A stretch of 64,000 bases of DNA from Pseudobdellovibrionaceae bacterium (GTDB lineage: Bacteria; Bdellovibrionota; Bdellovibrionia; Bdellovibrionales; Bdellovibrionaceae). A model generated the notes under the pieces. That model was not told the DNA's origin and made no database searches. It saw only the letters and a program-made list of their open reading frames with translations. The stretch lies in the NCBI GenBank assembly GCA_019637955.1, contig JAHBUS010000001.1:1-64000 (forward strand). Reading direction: 5' to 3'. Below are positions 33,475 through 41,416 of this stretch, piece by piece (position 1 is the stretch's first letter; each line of letters opens with the position of its first letter). Position numbers and translations under genes: made by a program.

Positions 33475-34185
33475 TCATTCATTTCGTTTTCTAGGCAGTT
33501 CTTCGTACCATTCTTTGAATTGAGTAAACTGTTCTTTGGCTACATAAATTTCGGAAAGCCATCTGGTGAAGTCTTCCGTCGGAAATCCGGCGCCGAACAA
33601 AAAACCCTGCGTGATTTCCTCGATGACTTTCGTTGTATCATCCTCGAATTTTTCGATGAATGCCGGCGTGAAAGGAAACTCAAACCAATACGACGGATGC
33701 CGACGAGCCAGCACGGACAAGTCTCTATGGGAGTTTAGAAGGCGGCAAGTTTGCTCTCTTGATAATCCACGGTGTTCGCGCACGATCTTTATGAATTCAC
33801 CGCGATACTTTCGATGATTCATGTTCGTATCTGGCATGGCGGACTTCATTTTCTTCCGCAGAACCATAAGCCGCCGAGGAAGCGTTTCAAGCATACCCGT
33901 GACCTGCTTTGGCTCTCTTTCCTTGCGGGCCTGCGTATGAAAAATGGAGTTCGCTCGCCAATGTTTTTCCTCGTTCCGCAACATTAAGTGCAAATGGTAG
34001 TGCTTCTTGGCGCGCATCTTTATGCGCCAGAATACATTCTGGAGCTGCGATCTGAGGCGGCGCCCTGGAGCCAGAGTTTTTTGAACTATCAGCTCCCAAA
34101 AGCCAGGCGGTTTCTTCGGCGCGGAAGCCGCAATGAATTTCTCATATTCGGCTTTTGCGAGGGAGACGATTTCATCACGCTTCAT
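33475..34185 (-). CDS. Hypothetical protein, last gene of a leftward three-gene operon
   Basis: A 236-residue, strongly basic N-terminal half (KKPPGFWELIVQKTLAPGRR, then RIKMRAKKHYHLHLML) and an HTH-like middle (FIKIVREHRGLSREQTCRLL). It overlaps the response-regulator gene by 11 bp. No family recognised. Its end lies 25 bp past template unit 6, so it converges on the DGR array. Confidence 0.6.
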   Translation of the reverse strand: MKRDEIVSLAKAEYEKFIAASAPKKPPGFWELIVQKTLAPGRRLRSQLQNVFWRIKMRAKKHYHLHLMLRNEEKHWRANSIFHTQARKEREPKQVTGMLETLPRRLMVLRKKMKSAMPDTNMNHRKYRGEFIKIVREHRGLSREQTCRLLNSHRDLSVLARRHPSYWFEFPFTPAFIEKFEDDTTKVIEEITQGFLFGAGFPTEDFTRWLSEIYVAKEQFTQFKEWYEELPRKRNE

Positions 34186-34624
34186 CGGCGCCCCACTGAG
34201 CCAGAAGCTCGCTCAAAAGGCCATTCGCATCGGTCTTCGCAAACGCCTTTCTGGACCTAGCAGTAGGAGGAATGTGCTCCGGCGAACACGCGAAAAAAAC
34301 CAGCGGCGTGTTGGAGTGATATTGCTCCATGAAGAAGTGCAACCAAATTCCATCGCCGTTCGGCATATCCACGTCGCTGATAACGAGATCGTAGTGCGAC
34401 TTGACGAGTTCAACGGAAGCCACCATCCCGGAAGGCACATCGGTGATTTGAACTTGAGGGAAAATTTTGGAAATGGTGAATCGAAGCATTATCCGAATGT
34501 CTTCAACGTCATCAACGATCAGAATTCGCTTTTGGACGCTTGATCGTTTGAGCCTAGGGAACCTGATGGTCTTCGTTTGAACATCCGATTCTGGCGAAGA
34601 ATCCGGGCTGTGGAACCCATTCAT
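34175..34624 (-). CDS. Single-domain CheY-like response regulator
   Basis: A 149-residue protein: about 30 unstructured residues, then a receiver domain with ILIVDDVEDIR (acidic pocket), the phospho-acceptor Asp in LVISDVDMPNGDG, and the conserved Lys in KAFAKTD. The Thr/Ser position reads FFACS. No output domain. Its overlaps with both neighbours (4 and 11 bp) show an operon. Whether it is phosphorylated by the kinase at 41417 is unknown. Confidence 0.8.
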   Translation of the reverse strand: MNGFHSPDSSPESDVQTKTIRFPRLKRSSVQKRILIVDDVEDIRIMLRFTISKIFPQVQITDVPSGMVASVELVKSHYDLVISDVDMPNGDGIWLHFFMEQYHSNTPLVFFACSPEHIPPTARSRKAFAKTDANGLLSELLAQWGADEA

Positions 34625-35199
34625 TTTTTTCTCCGTGGCTTTGAGGTTCTTCGCTCCCTGCTGTTGGTTTCCTTGAATTGCTGTGGAAGAAAGCGTTTGC
34701 GGTACGCTTCTTCGTCTCCATTGGCGAGAAGATGACCTTGATTGAAAAACAATTTGAATTGCGCGCTGGGAAGAGATTCAGAGAGCGTGTTTCTTAACGA
34801 CTCTTCTTTCGTGATCTTCTGGTCCCCGGCGCTGACGGATTCAGTCAGGTCCTCCGGCGTAAAGATCGTGAACTTCGATTCGGTGAAGCTGTACTGAATC
34901 TCAGTTTTGCTCAAGCTGGGATCATGTTCGACGGCCACTCGCATTTTTGTCGGCGGGCGAATCCCGCCCGCATGAGAGACACCCTCGAAATGCTGCAAGG
35001 TCTGGTTGGCAGCCGCGTACACAAGATCATACGCCACATCGGGGTCCATCCCTTTGCACATCGACGAGAGCGCGTTCGGAGAAAGTGAAAGCAAGGCATT
35101 CGCGGCCGCTTTTTGAACGAGGTGCTTATCCAAAGGCGTCCCCTTGTCCTTGCTTCGCGCTTTCGGCGCCTTTTTGCTTTTGGTCCTCTTCTGCGGCAC
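34621..35199 (-). CDS. Hypothetical basic protein
   Basis: A 192-residue protein with Lys/Arg-rich ends (MPQKRTKSKKAPKARSKDKG and RERRTSKPRRKK) and a central helical domain. First gene of the leftward operon. It could bind nucleic acid, but no family is recognised. Confidence 0.6.
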   Translation of the reverse strand: MPQKRTKSKKAPKARSKDKGTPLDKHLVQKAAANALLSLSPNALSSMCKGMDPDVAYDLVYAAANQTLQHFEGVSHAGGIRPPTKMRVAVEHDPSLSKTEIQYSFTESKFTIFTPEDLTESVSAGDQKITKEESLRNTLSESLPSAQFKLFFNQGHLLANGDEEAYRKRFLPQQFKETNSRERRTSKPRRKK

Positions 35200-35344
35200 G
35201 TTGAAAATCTCCAGTTAAAACATGAATTTAATGTCTAAAATCTTATACTAAACATATTTCCAATGTTCAATAGCCTACAGATGAAATGTATGTTCAAGTT
35301 AAGACTTAGACATTCCTTAATGATCTCGGTATCCTCTGGGGAAT

Positions 35345-35788
35345 ATGAAGCGAGTTCCAAAACCCAAAAACAGCACTAAAGGAGATCCAGAAAGCGATCT
35401 CCGTGAGATTTTTCGTCAATTCGCCCGGAAGGTCCTTAACAGTCAGAAACTGCGCGAAACTGCCGCCAAGAAAATTGGCAACAAGCCCTCTTACATTCGC
35501 GCAATGCTGGATCAAAGAGATGTGGGTGGTCTTGATTCATGGGCAGCACTCTTGGTGCATTGCTTTGACACTTTAGGGTTGGATTTGAGAGCGAATCTTG
35601 ACCGCGCCCTGGAGAACCCTGATCGCCTCAAGGATGCTAACGCTCTGTCGCAGTCTGAAATCGTTTTTAGGAATCTCGATCAAATTTCTATCGTCAACGA
35701 GGACGTGAAATTCCAGTTGGCAACTCATCTCGAAAAGATGCTGAAGGACCTCGAAAAATCCCTGCAAAGCCACAGCAAACGCCCGTAA
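35345..35788 (+). CDS. Putative DNA-binding protein
   Basis: A 147-residue protein. Residues about 25-75 (FARKVLNSQKLRETAAKKIG, then PSYIRAMLDQRDVGGLDSW) have the arrangement of a lambda-repressor-like HTH, followed by a helical tail. It is divergent from the leftward operon at 35199, so it may regulate that operon and itself. No close family recognised. Confidence 0.55.
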   Translation: MKRVPKPKNSTKGDPESDLREIFRQFARKVLNSQKLRETAAKKIGNKPSYIRAMLDQRDVGGLDSWAALLVHCFDTLGLDLRANLDRALENPDRLKDANALSQSEIVFRNLDQISIVNEDVKFQLATHLEKMLKDLEKSLQSHSKRP

Positions 35789-35879
35789 GCGGCTCAAATA
35801 AGCCTCTTCTTACAGTTATTTACACAAGCTATTGACGAACAGTACGGTTAATGGTACTGTTCAAAAATGGGAGGCCAAA

Positions 35880-36176
35880 ATGGACAGAACCAACGCCGAT
35901 CAATTCAGAGCCAACATGAAGGAATGGATGGAAGCAGCTCGAAGCGAGCCCATTAAGATCACTCGCAAAAGCGGTGAATCTTTCGTTCTGCTCGATGCTG
36001 ACACGTTTGAAAAAATGCAGCTCGATCTGGCAAGGCTTCAAGGTCTCTCAGCGAGTTTGATCGACGTCGCCCAAGGGCGTGTGACTCCCGCCTCCGAAAA
36101 ATCAACCGCAGAAGTTTTCGAGCGCGCGAAAAAAAGAGCTCTTGCGGCGAAGAAGACTAGAAAAGCCGTCGGTTGA
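35880..36176 (+). CDS. Phd/YefM-type antitoxin
   Basis: A 98-residue antitoxin. The N-terminal DNA-binding part MDRTNADQFRANMKEWMEAA, followed by EPIKITRKSGESFVLLDAD, matches Phd/YefM; the C-terminal part is the toxin-wrapping helix. ATG 35880 follows GGGAGG; the frame extends to 35832 without a better start. Its stop overlaps the toxin gene by 4 bp. Likely stabilises the ICE and autoregulates. Confidence 0.85.
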   Translation: MDRTNADQFRANMKEWMEAARSEPIKITRKSGESFVLLDADTFEKMQLDLARLQGLSASLIDVAQGRVTPASEKSTAEVFERAKKRALAAKKTRKAVG

Positions 36177-36535
36177 TGGAAGCGTTCGGTGTTCAGGAAT
36201 CCGATCAGTTCAAATTCCAAATGGAAGAGGCCATTCTTTGGCTCTATTCGCACAATCTTGAACAGTCCCAAGAGTTCGCAGACAAAAAGTATTTAGAGCT
36301 TCAGCACGAAGTAAATTCTCTCAAAAATCACCTACAAAGAAATCCTCGCATGGGTCAGGCTGACGATGTTTCGGGAATTCGCCGCTTTCCTTTGTACGGC
36401 GGCAGATTCCTAGCGACTTGGCTTATCATTGACGCTCAAAAATCCGTTGTTCTCTTGGAGTTCATCGACTCGAAGTATCCGAAGCAGATGCGCGAGTTCC
36501 AGATGACCGTCGATCCCGACGATGACGGCGAATGA
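36173..36535 (+). CDS. RelE/ParE-superfamily toxin
   Basis: A 120-residue protein with the ParE-type order: N-terminal helix pair (ILWLYSHNLEQSQEFADKKY), a strand pair IRRFPLYGGRFLATWLIIDA, and the final VVLLEFIDSK. It is coupled to the antitoxin in an ATGATG overlap. Whether it targets ribosomes or gyrase cannot be told. Confidence 0.8.
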   Translation: MMEAFGVQESDQFKFQMEEAILWLYSHNLEQSQEFADKKYLELQHEVNSLKNHLQRNPRMGQADDVSGIRRFPLYGGRFLATWLIIDAQKSVVLLEFIDSKYPKQMREFQMTVDPDDDGE

Positions 36536-36728
36536 TTGCCCTCGGGCACAACGACACCACTTCATCTGAAAATCGTGTAATTATTTCCTGATCTTTCAGG
36601 GTTCAGGTTTACAACTTGCTTCTCTTAATCAAATAAACACTTTTCGTATGACTAAATGGATTTGCCTTTAATTTAAGCACACTTGCTGCTATAAGTTATC
36701 CGGGGTTAGGACCAAACGGACTGTCGAG

Positions 36729-36920
36729 TTGTCCCACCGATGGGACAACGAAACACCAACGAACAGCGATTATTCCGGCAACAAGACTTCTCCAGCTCCC
36801 ATCATCCTTTCGTCTGTCCCATGCGTGGGACAAGCACGCTCCAGCCTGAATACGAAAATTCAGGCACTTAGATTTCGAGTGAATGAAGAACCGTCGATTT
36901 GCTGTCCCACTGGTGGGACA
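36729..36920. promoter_or_regulatory. Three upstream activating palindromes (TGTCCCA-N4-TGGGACA)
   Basis: Perfect 7+7 palindromes with a 4-bp spacer at about 36730-36747, 36815-36832 and 36903-36920, spaced 86-88 bp (about eight helical turns). The nearest is about 84 bp upstream of the expected start site of the sigma-54 promoter at 36970. These are typical enhancer sites for an NtrC-type activator, most simply the one encoded next. Confidence 0.85.
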
Positions 36921-36969
36921 GGAGGTTAGCAAAAGTAATTTAGTTACGGTTTGAACCGCTCTAGGCGTT

Positions 36970-36984
36970 TGGCACAGTGCTTGC
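36970..36984 (+). promoter_or_regulatory. Sigma-54 promoter of the signalling cluster
   Basis: TGGCAC-AGTGC-TTGC matches the -24/-12 consensus TGGCAC-N5-TTGC exactly. The start site would be near 36996. It reads into the activator gene at 37028. Confidence 0.88.
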
Positions 36985-37027
36985 GTATTGGGCAATTTGT
37001 CCCGCGAGTACGGGAAAGGAGAAAACC

Positions 37028-38476
37028 TTGAACTACAAAATTCTTATCGCGGACGACAACATCAAGTCGATGGAGGGCGTGCAAATCCTTTTGCAATCCC
37101 ATCTCGACATCGAGGCTGTCTATGTGGATTCCGCGCGAAAAGCCATAGACACCATCAAAGGCGATCCTTACGGGTTTGCCGCTATCGTTCTCGATTATCA
37201 CTTCGAGGCTGAAGACCGAACTGGCGCGGACATCGCCAGGGATCTTTACAAAATCAATCAAAAGCTCCAAATCATCATTTGTACCGGAAAAACGACGCCC
37301 GATTCTATGCTGGAGAGCCTGCGAGCACGCGTAACAGACTTCGTAAAAAAAGAAAATATCCTCGGTGTCGTCGAAGCCATTCGCAAATGCTTTCCGCACT
37401 ACGACCAAACGCTGCGCTATCTTCGTCGCGAAAAGCAATCCTTAGTTACGCGCTATTCGGAGAACGAGGCGGCGCTGAAAGAAGCCGAGATGATCGGCCG
37501 TTCGGATAAAATGCGCGAAGTCTTCGAGACGATCAAGAAAAGCGCAAAGAGCAAAGCGACCGTTCTAATCCGCGGTGAATGCGGTACGGGCAAAGAACTC
37601 GTCGCCCGAGCACTTCACAAACTTTCTGAACGATCGGGATACAATTTCGTCGCGATAAATTGCAGCGCAATCCCGGAAGCACTGCTCGAAAGCGAGCTTT
37701 TTGGATACGATAAGGGTGCTTTCACTGGCGCCAACAGTAAGAAAGTTGGCAAATTTGAGCTCGCACATCGAGGAACGATCTTCCTCGACGAGATTGGCGA
37801 CATGGCTCCCACGCTCCAGGCGAAACTCTTACGAGTTTTGCAAGACAGCACCTTCTACTCCGTGGGTGGCACGGTCGAAAAGAAAGTTGATGTTCGAGTT
37901 CTTGCGGCTACGAATCGAGATCTGGAAAACGCCGTCAAGGACGGTCGATTTCGTGAGGACTTGTACTACCGACTGCAAGTCCTGTCGGTGAACCTACCTC
38001 CCCTAAGAGAGCGGATCGAGGACATCGAAGTGCTGACTCTGCATTTTAAGGAAAAGCACGATCCTCAGAACACAAAGAAAATTCTGTATCGCACGATGGA
38101 TTTCTTGAAGGCATATAGTTGGCCCGGCAACGTGCGCGAGCTGGAAAATACAGTCCAAAGACTTTTGACCATTGTCGATGGAGTTGAAATAGGCCCCGAC
38201 GATCTGCCTTCGGTTTTCTACCAACAGCGTGAGCACGGAGTCTCGAAGCCAATCTTCAACTATGATTCGGACTACCCAGGTTTCCAGCAGCAAGTGAACG
38301 AATACATGAGTCGCCTAGAGCATGACTACATCATCTCGAAGTTCCGGGAGATCAAGAACATTCGTGAGACGGCAAAGGCGCTCAATATGTCGAAGTCAAC
38401 TCTTCACCGGCGCCTTCGCGACTGGGGATACAACCTCGACGAAAACGGGATGGAAAATGAAGCTGTTGGACATTAA
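37028..38476 (+). CDS. NtrC-family sigma-54 activator with receiver domain
   Basis: A 482-residue response regulator. The receiver domain (residues 1-125) shows ILIADDN, the phospho-acceptor Asp in IVLDYHF, Thr in CTGK and Lys in VKKEN. The AAA+ domain (about 155-390) has GECGTGKE (Walker A) and the sigma-54-contact GAFTGA. The C-terminal Fis-type HTH reads IRETAKALNMSKSTLHRRL. TTG 37028 with AAGGAG is chosen; the longer GTG at 36977 lies inside the promoter. It probably acts at its own promoter and at 43294. Confidence 0.93.
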   Translation: MNYKILIADDNIKSMEGVQILLQSHLDIEAVYVDSARKAIDTIKGDPYGFAAIVLDYHFEAEDRTGADIARDLYKINQKLQIIICTGKTTPDSMLESLRARVTDFVKKENILGVVEAIRKCFPHYDQTLRYLRREKQSLVTRYSENEAALKEAEMIGRSDKMREVFETIKKSAKSKATVLIRGECGTGKELVARALHKLSERSGYNFVAINCSAIPEALLESELFGYDKGAFTGANSKKVGKFELAHRGTIFLDEIGDMAPTLQAKLLRVLQDSTFYSVGGTVEKKVDVRVLAATNRDLENAVKDGRFREDLYYRLQVLSVNLPPLRERIEDIEVLTLHFKEKHDPQNTKKILYRTMDFLKAYSWPGNVRELENTVQRLLTIVDGVEIGPDDLPSVFYQQREHGVSKPIFNYDSDYPGFQQQVNEYMSRLEHDYIISKFREIKNIRETAKALNMSKSTLHRRLRDWGYNLDENGMENEAVGH

Positions 38477-39500
38477 ACATTTCATCACCGGAAAAATCGT
38501 TGCTTTGCTGGGTGGTCAGAAGGTCATGGCGTTGCAAATCGACATCACGAACGCCTGCAACTTGAGCTGCGCGCATTGCTATCACGCCCACCATCAAAAT
38601 AAAGGGGCGATCAGCTTCGACGATTGGTGCAACGTGATTTCACAGTATAAAGAAATGATCGAAAAACTACATCTGAGTCCGAGTATCATTCTTTGCGGTG
38701 GCGAGCCCACGATCAGCCCGATGTTGCTACCTATTTTGCAAAAGGTCGATGAGTATTGGCCCGGTGTTCGCATCTCTATCTTGACGAATGGAACGCGTCT
38801 CACGGACTCGCTTTTAGGTAAGCTCAAGAAGTACAACGTCGAATTTCAGATTTCTCTCGATGGACCGGATGCCGCGAGACATGACGAGGTTCGCGGCGTA
38901 GGCAATTTCGCGAAAGCTACGGACGCCGTTCGCAGAGCGAAAGCCCAAGGTTTTGACTTGTTTCTTCTTGCCATTCTCTCCAAAAAGACTTCACTTTGGA
39001 TCGAAGAATTCTTTTCGATGGCGAAAGACCTTGGAGTGAATCAGATGAACTTCACTCGGTTTATCACTCAAGGTGCCGGTGCCGAGCTTGAATCCTCGGG
39101 CGCGGATCGCGCTCTTCGACCGCAAGAACTCAAAGGTGCGCTAACGAACATCTGGCTCACTTCTCAAAACTCTACTGTGCGAACCAATACGGACCAGGCG
39201 CTTTACAATCTGATCGACCCGCGTCTAGGCGCAAGCGAGAAGTACGGTTTTCAAGGTTTGGTTATCGACTACAAAGGAAATTTGAAGGTTTCGAGCCGCG
39301 CCGATTTCATCGTCGGCAATGTCTTGGCGCAAGGACTCGAAAATCTGTTCTTGAATAGCTCAGTTCTGCGCGATTTGCGTCGCGCGAAGATCGAGAAATG
39401 CGGCGATTGCAGCCACTTCCGCCGCTGTGGAGGAAGTCGAAACGCAAGTTTCGCATCTAGTGGCAGCTTTCTCAAAGCCGATCCGGGATGTTGGATATGA
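38457..39500 (+). CDS. Radical SAM/SPASM-type enzyme
   Basis: A 347-residue iron-sulfur enzyme. The SAM-binding cluster motif CNLSCAHC lies at about residues 29-36, followed by LCGGEPT. The C-terminal SPASM-like Cys set is KCGDCSHFRRC with a further Cys in DPGCW. SPASM enzymes commonly modify peptides. The start overlaps the activator gene by 20 bp, and the next gene encodes a small exported protein, which makes that protein a candidate substrate. The reaction is unknown. Confidence 0.85.
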   Translation: MKLLDIKHFITGKIVALLGGQKVMALQIDITNACNLSCAHCYHAHHQNKGAISFDDWCNVISQYKEMIEKLHLSPSIILCGGEPTISPMLLPILQKVDEYWPGVRISILTNGTRLTDSLLGKLKKYNVEFQISLDGPDAARHDEVRGVGNFAKATDAVRRAKAQGFDLFLLAILSKKTSLWIEEFFSMAKDLGVNQMNFTRFITQGAGAELESSGADRALRPQELKGALTNIWLTSQNSTVRTNTDQALYNLIDPRLGASEKYGFQGLVIDYKGNLKVSSRADFIVGNVLAQGLENLFLNSSVLRDLRRAKIEKCGDCSHFRRCGGSRNASFASSGSFLKADPGCWI

Positions 39501-39529
39501 AACAAACGAAACAAAAAAGGGAGGGAACT

Positions 39530-39859
39530 ATGAATCCACTTAAAAAAATCTTACTGACGTTGCTCGCAACGCTTCCGCTAGGCGCAGTGTCTTATGCGGC
39601 TGAGTTCGAGAGCCAAGTCGATATGAGCAAATGGACGCCGGATGAAATCAAGGCGGAGTTTGACTACCGTCTCCAGGCCGACCAGTTGCCGGAAAAATAC
39701 TACGAGTACATGGAAAAACTCGGTATTATCAGCATGGACGAGCTAACTGCCGCCAAGAACTACAACTACTATCAGCGTATGTTGAAGGAATTCAAAACGG
39801 ATCACGAGATCGGCGTGTACCGCATGAGCGGCGCACTGAGCATCGGAACGACGTTCTAA
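39530..39859 (+). CDS. Small exported protein, candidate substrate of the radical SAM enzyme
   Basis: A 109-residue protein. A Sec signal peptide (KKILLTLLATLPLGAVSYAA) leaves a mature part of about 86 residues that is rich in Tyr, Lys and Glu, has no Cys, and ends in a Gly/Ser/Thr tail (MSGALSIGTTF). Aromatic clusters are PEKYYEYMEK and KNYNYYQR. Strong GGGAGGG site. Position between a SPASM enzyme and a peptide-type binding protein suggests a modified signalling peptide precursor; this is inference. A structural periplasmic protein is the alternative. Confidence 0.7.
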   Translation: MNPLKKILLTLLATLPLGAVSYAAEFESQVDMSKWTPDEIKAEFDYRLQADQLPEKYYEYMEKLGIISMDELTAAKNYNYYQRMLKEFKTDHEIGVYRMSGALSIGTTF

Positions 39860-39860
39860 A

Positions 39861-41408
39861 ATGGAAAGGTCGGTAAAAGCCGCCTTAGTTGTGGCGACAA
39901 TAGCGATTGTGGGATTCTTTGCTTACCGTACGTTTGAAGGGAGAGAAACAATGAAGGCGTTGAAAATTGGATTTCCTGAACATTGGGGCGAAAACTTGTC
40001 GCCCTCCCTTCAGCACACGATTTACGCGGATGCGATTATGGCGAACGAATATGAAGCATTGGTTACGATTGGACCCGCAGGCTCGATCAGGCCACTTGCG
40101 GCAAAAAGCTGGACCGTAAGCCCTGATAAGCGGATTTTTACGTTCAAGATCGACACGAACAAGAAATTTTCCAATGGGCAACGTCTCACGGCGCAGACGT
40201 TCAAGGACTCCTGGGAGTATGGGCTGGATTTACCACCCAAGTCGGCGAATAGCAGTCTTCAGGACATTCTCTACAAAGTCGTTGGCTATGAGGATTTTGC
40301 GAGGACAAAAAAACTCCGCGGACTACGAGTGATCGACGAGGAGACCTTCGAGGTGGAGTTTCAGAACCCATTTCGAGCGGCATTGACCAATCTCGCTGGC
40401 AGCCGAATGGCCGCGTTCGTGATCGACAACGGAAAAACGCTGGGTACAGGTCCCTACGTCATCGTGGAGAACACGAGCGAAAATGTTACGCTTGTTGCAA
40501 ACCCGATGCGTGAAGGCCCGTACTTCCAAAAAGTCACCGTCGAAGTCATCAAACCAGACTCTTCGCAATCAGCCCTCGATTCGGACAGAATCGACGCTTA
40601 CGGGATGGCAGAACAGGCGGATTTCAAGAACTGTCTTGACGAAAGCTCCACCATTGGCTGCTTCGCAGGAAATGAATCCAGACACGTCGTTCTGGCGCTG
40701 AATTCCAGACCGGATCGTTTCTTTCGCAAAAAGGAACATCGGCTGGCGCTTCAAGCGTTAGTCTACAAAGTTTTTATGAAAATGGATCTACCCGAAACCA
40801 TGAAGCTCAAGACAGTGCTCGATCCGCAGATATTTTTGCCGATGCAAGCAGGTCATATCGAGAACGAAGAGGCGATGGCAATAATCGAGAAAGGCGAACC
40901 TTTTATCGCAGACTTTGTGAAAGACACCGAACGTCGGCCTGTCACCATTACTGCGGGTACGTCCGATATTCTGCTCAACTGGATCAAAGACGGATTATCG
41001 GCGCACGGAGTGAAATTCTCCGAGCAGTCCGGGATCATCACGATGAAGGAACTTGCGGAAACTTACTACAAGAAATGGAATACCGACATTCTGTTGATGA
41101 CGATGAGTGTTGCCAGCGGTGATCCAGATGGAATCTATCACGTCCTTGGAGAGAATGGAGCCATCTCTTCGCCGATGCTATTCAAGAAGGAAACCAGTGG
41201 ACTTCTGGAAGAAGGCCGAAGAATTCTCGATTCTGAAAAGATCGCTGAACATTATCAGAAGGTTACGAAGGCCGCTCTTGCTGAAGTTCCCTTCGTTCAT
41301 CTCGGCTACCTCAAGACTTTGATGGTCTATCGCAGGGATAAAGTGCAACTGGACAAAACATTCAAGCAGCGTGAGGACAGCCGATTTTCCTCATTTCAAC
41401 CCCTGTAA
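39861..41408 (+). CDS. Family 5 (OppA/DppA-type) solute-binding protein, membrane anchored
   Basis: A 515-residue protein. The N-terminal helix (AALVVATIAIVGFFAY) is an uncleaved anchor or signal without a lipobox. The domain shows the SBP_bac_5 signature: VSPDKRIFTFKIDTNKKFSNG, LTAQTFKDSWEY, LGTGPYVI. Family members bind peptides. No ABC permease or ATPase is nearby, so a sensory role is more likely than uptake. Lies between the small exported protein and the kinase. Confidence 0.85.
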   Translation: MERSVKAALVVATIAIVGFFAYRTFEGRETMKALKIGFPEHWGENLSPSLQHTIYADAIMANEYEALVTIGPAGSIRPLAAKSWTVSPDKRIFTFKIDTNKKFSNGQRLTAQTFKDSWEYGLDLPPKSANSSLQDILYKVVGYEDFARTKKLRGLRVIDEETFEVEFQNPFRAALTNLAGSRMAAFVIDNGKTLGTGPYVIVENTSENVTLVANPMREGPYFQKVTVEVIKPDSSQSALDSDRIDAYGMAEQADFKNCLDESSTIGCFAGNESRHVVLALNSRPDRFFRKKEHRLALQALVYKVFMKMDLPETMKLKTVLDPQIFLPMQAGHIENEEAMAIIEKGEPFIADFVKDTERRPVTITAGTSDILLNWIKDGLSAHGVKFSEQSGIITMKELAETYYKKWNTDILLMTMSVASGDPDGIYHVLGENGAISSPMLFKKETSGLLEEGRRILDSEKIAEHYQKVTKAALAEVPFVHLGYLKTLMVYRRDKVQLDKTFKQREDSRFSSFQPL

Positions 41409-41416
41409 GACCGCAG

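Noticed and set aside
36977-37027. Upstream GTG start of the sigma-54 activator
   Set aside because: It lies inside the -24/-12 promoter, before the expected transcription start.
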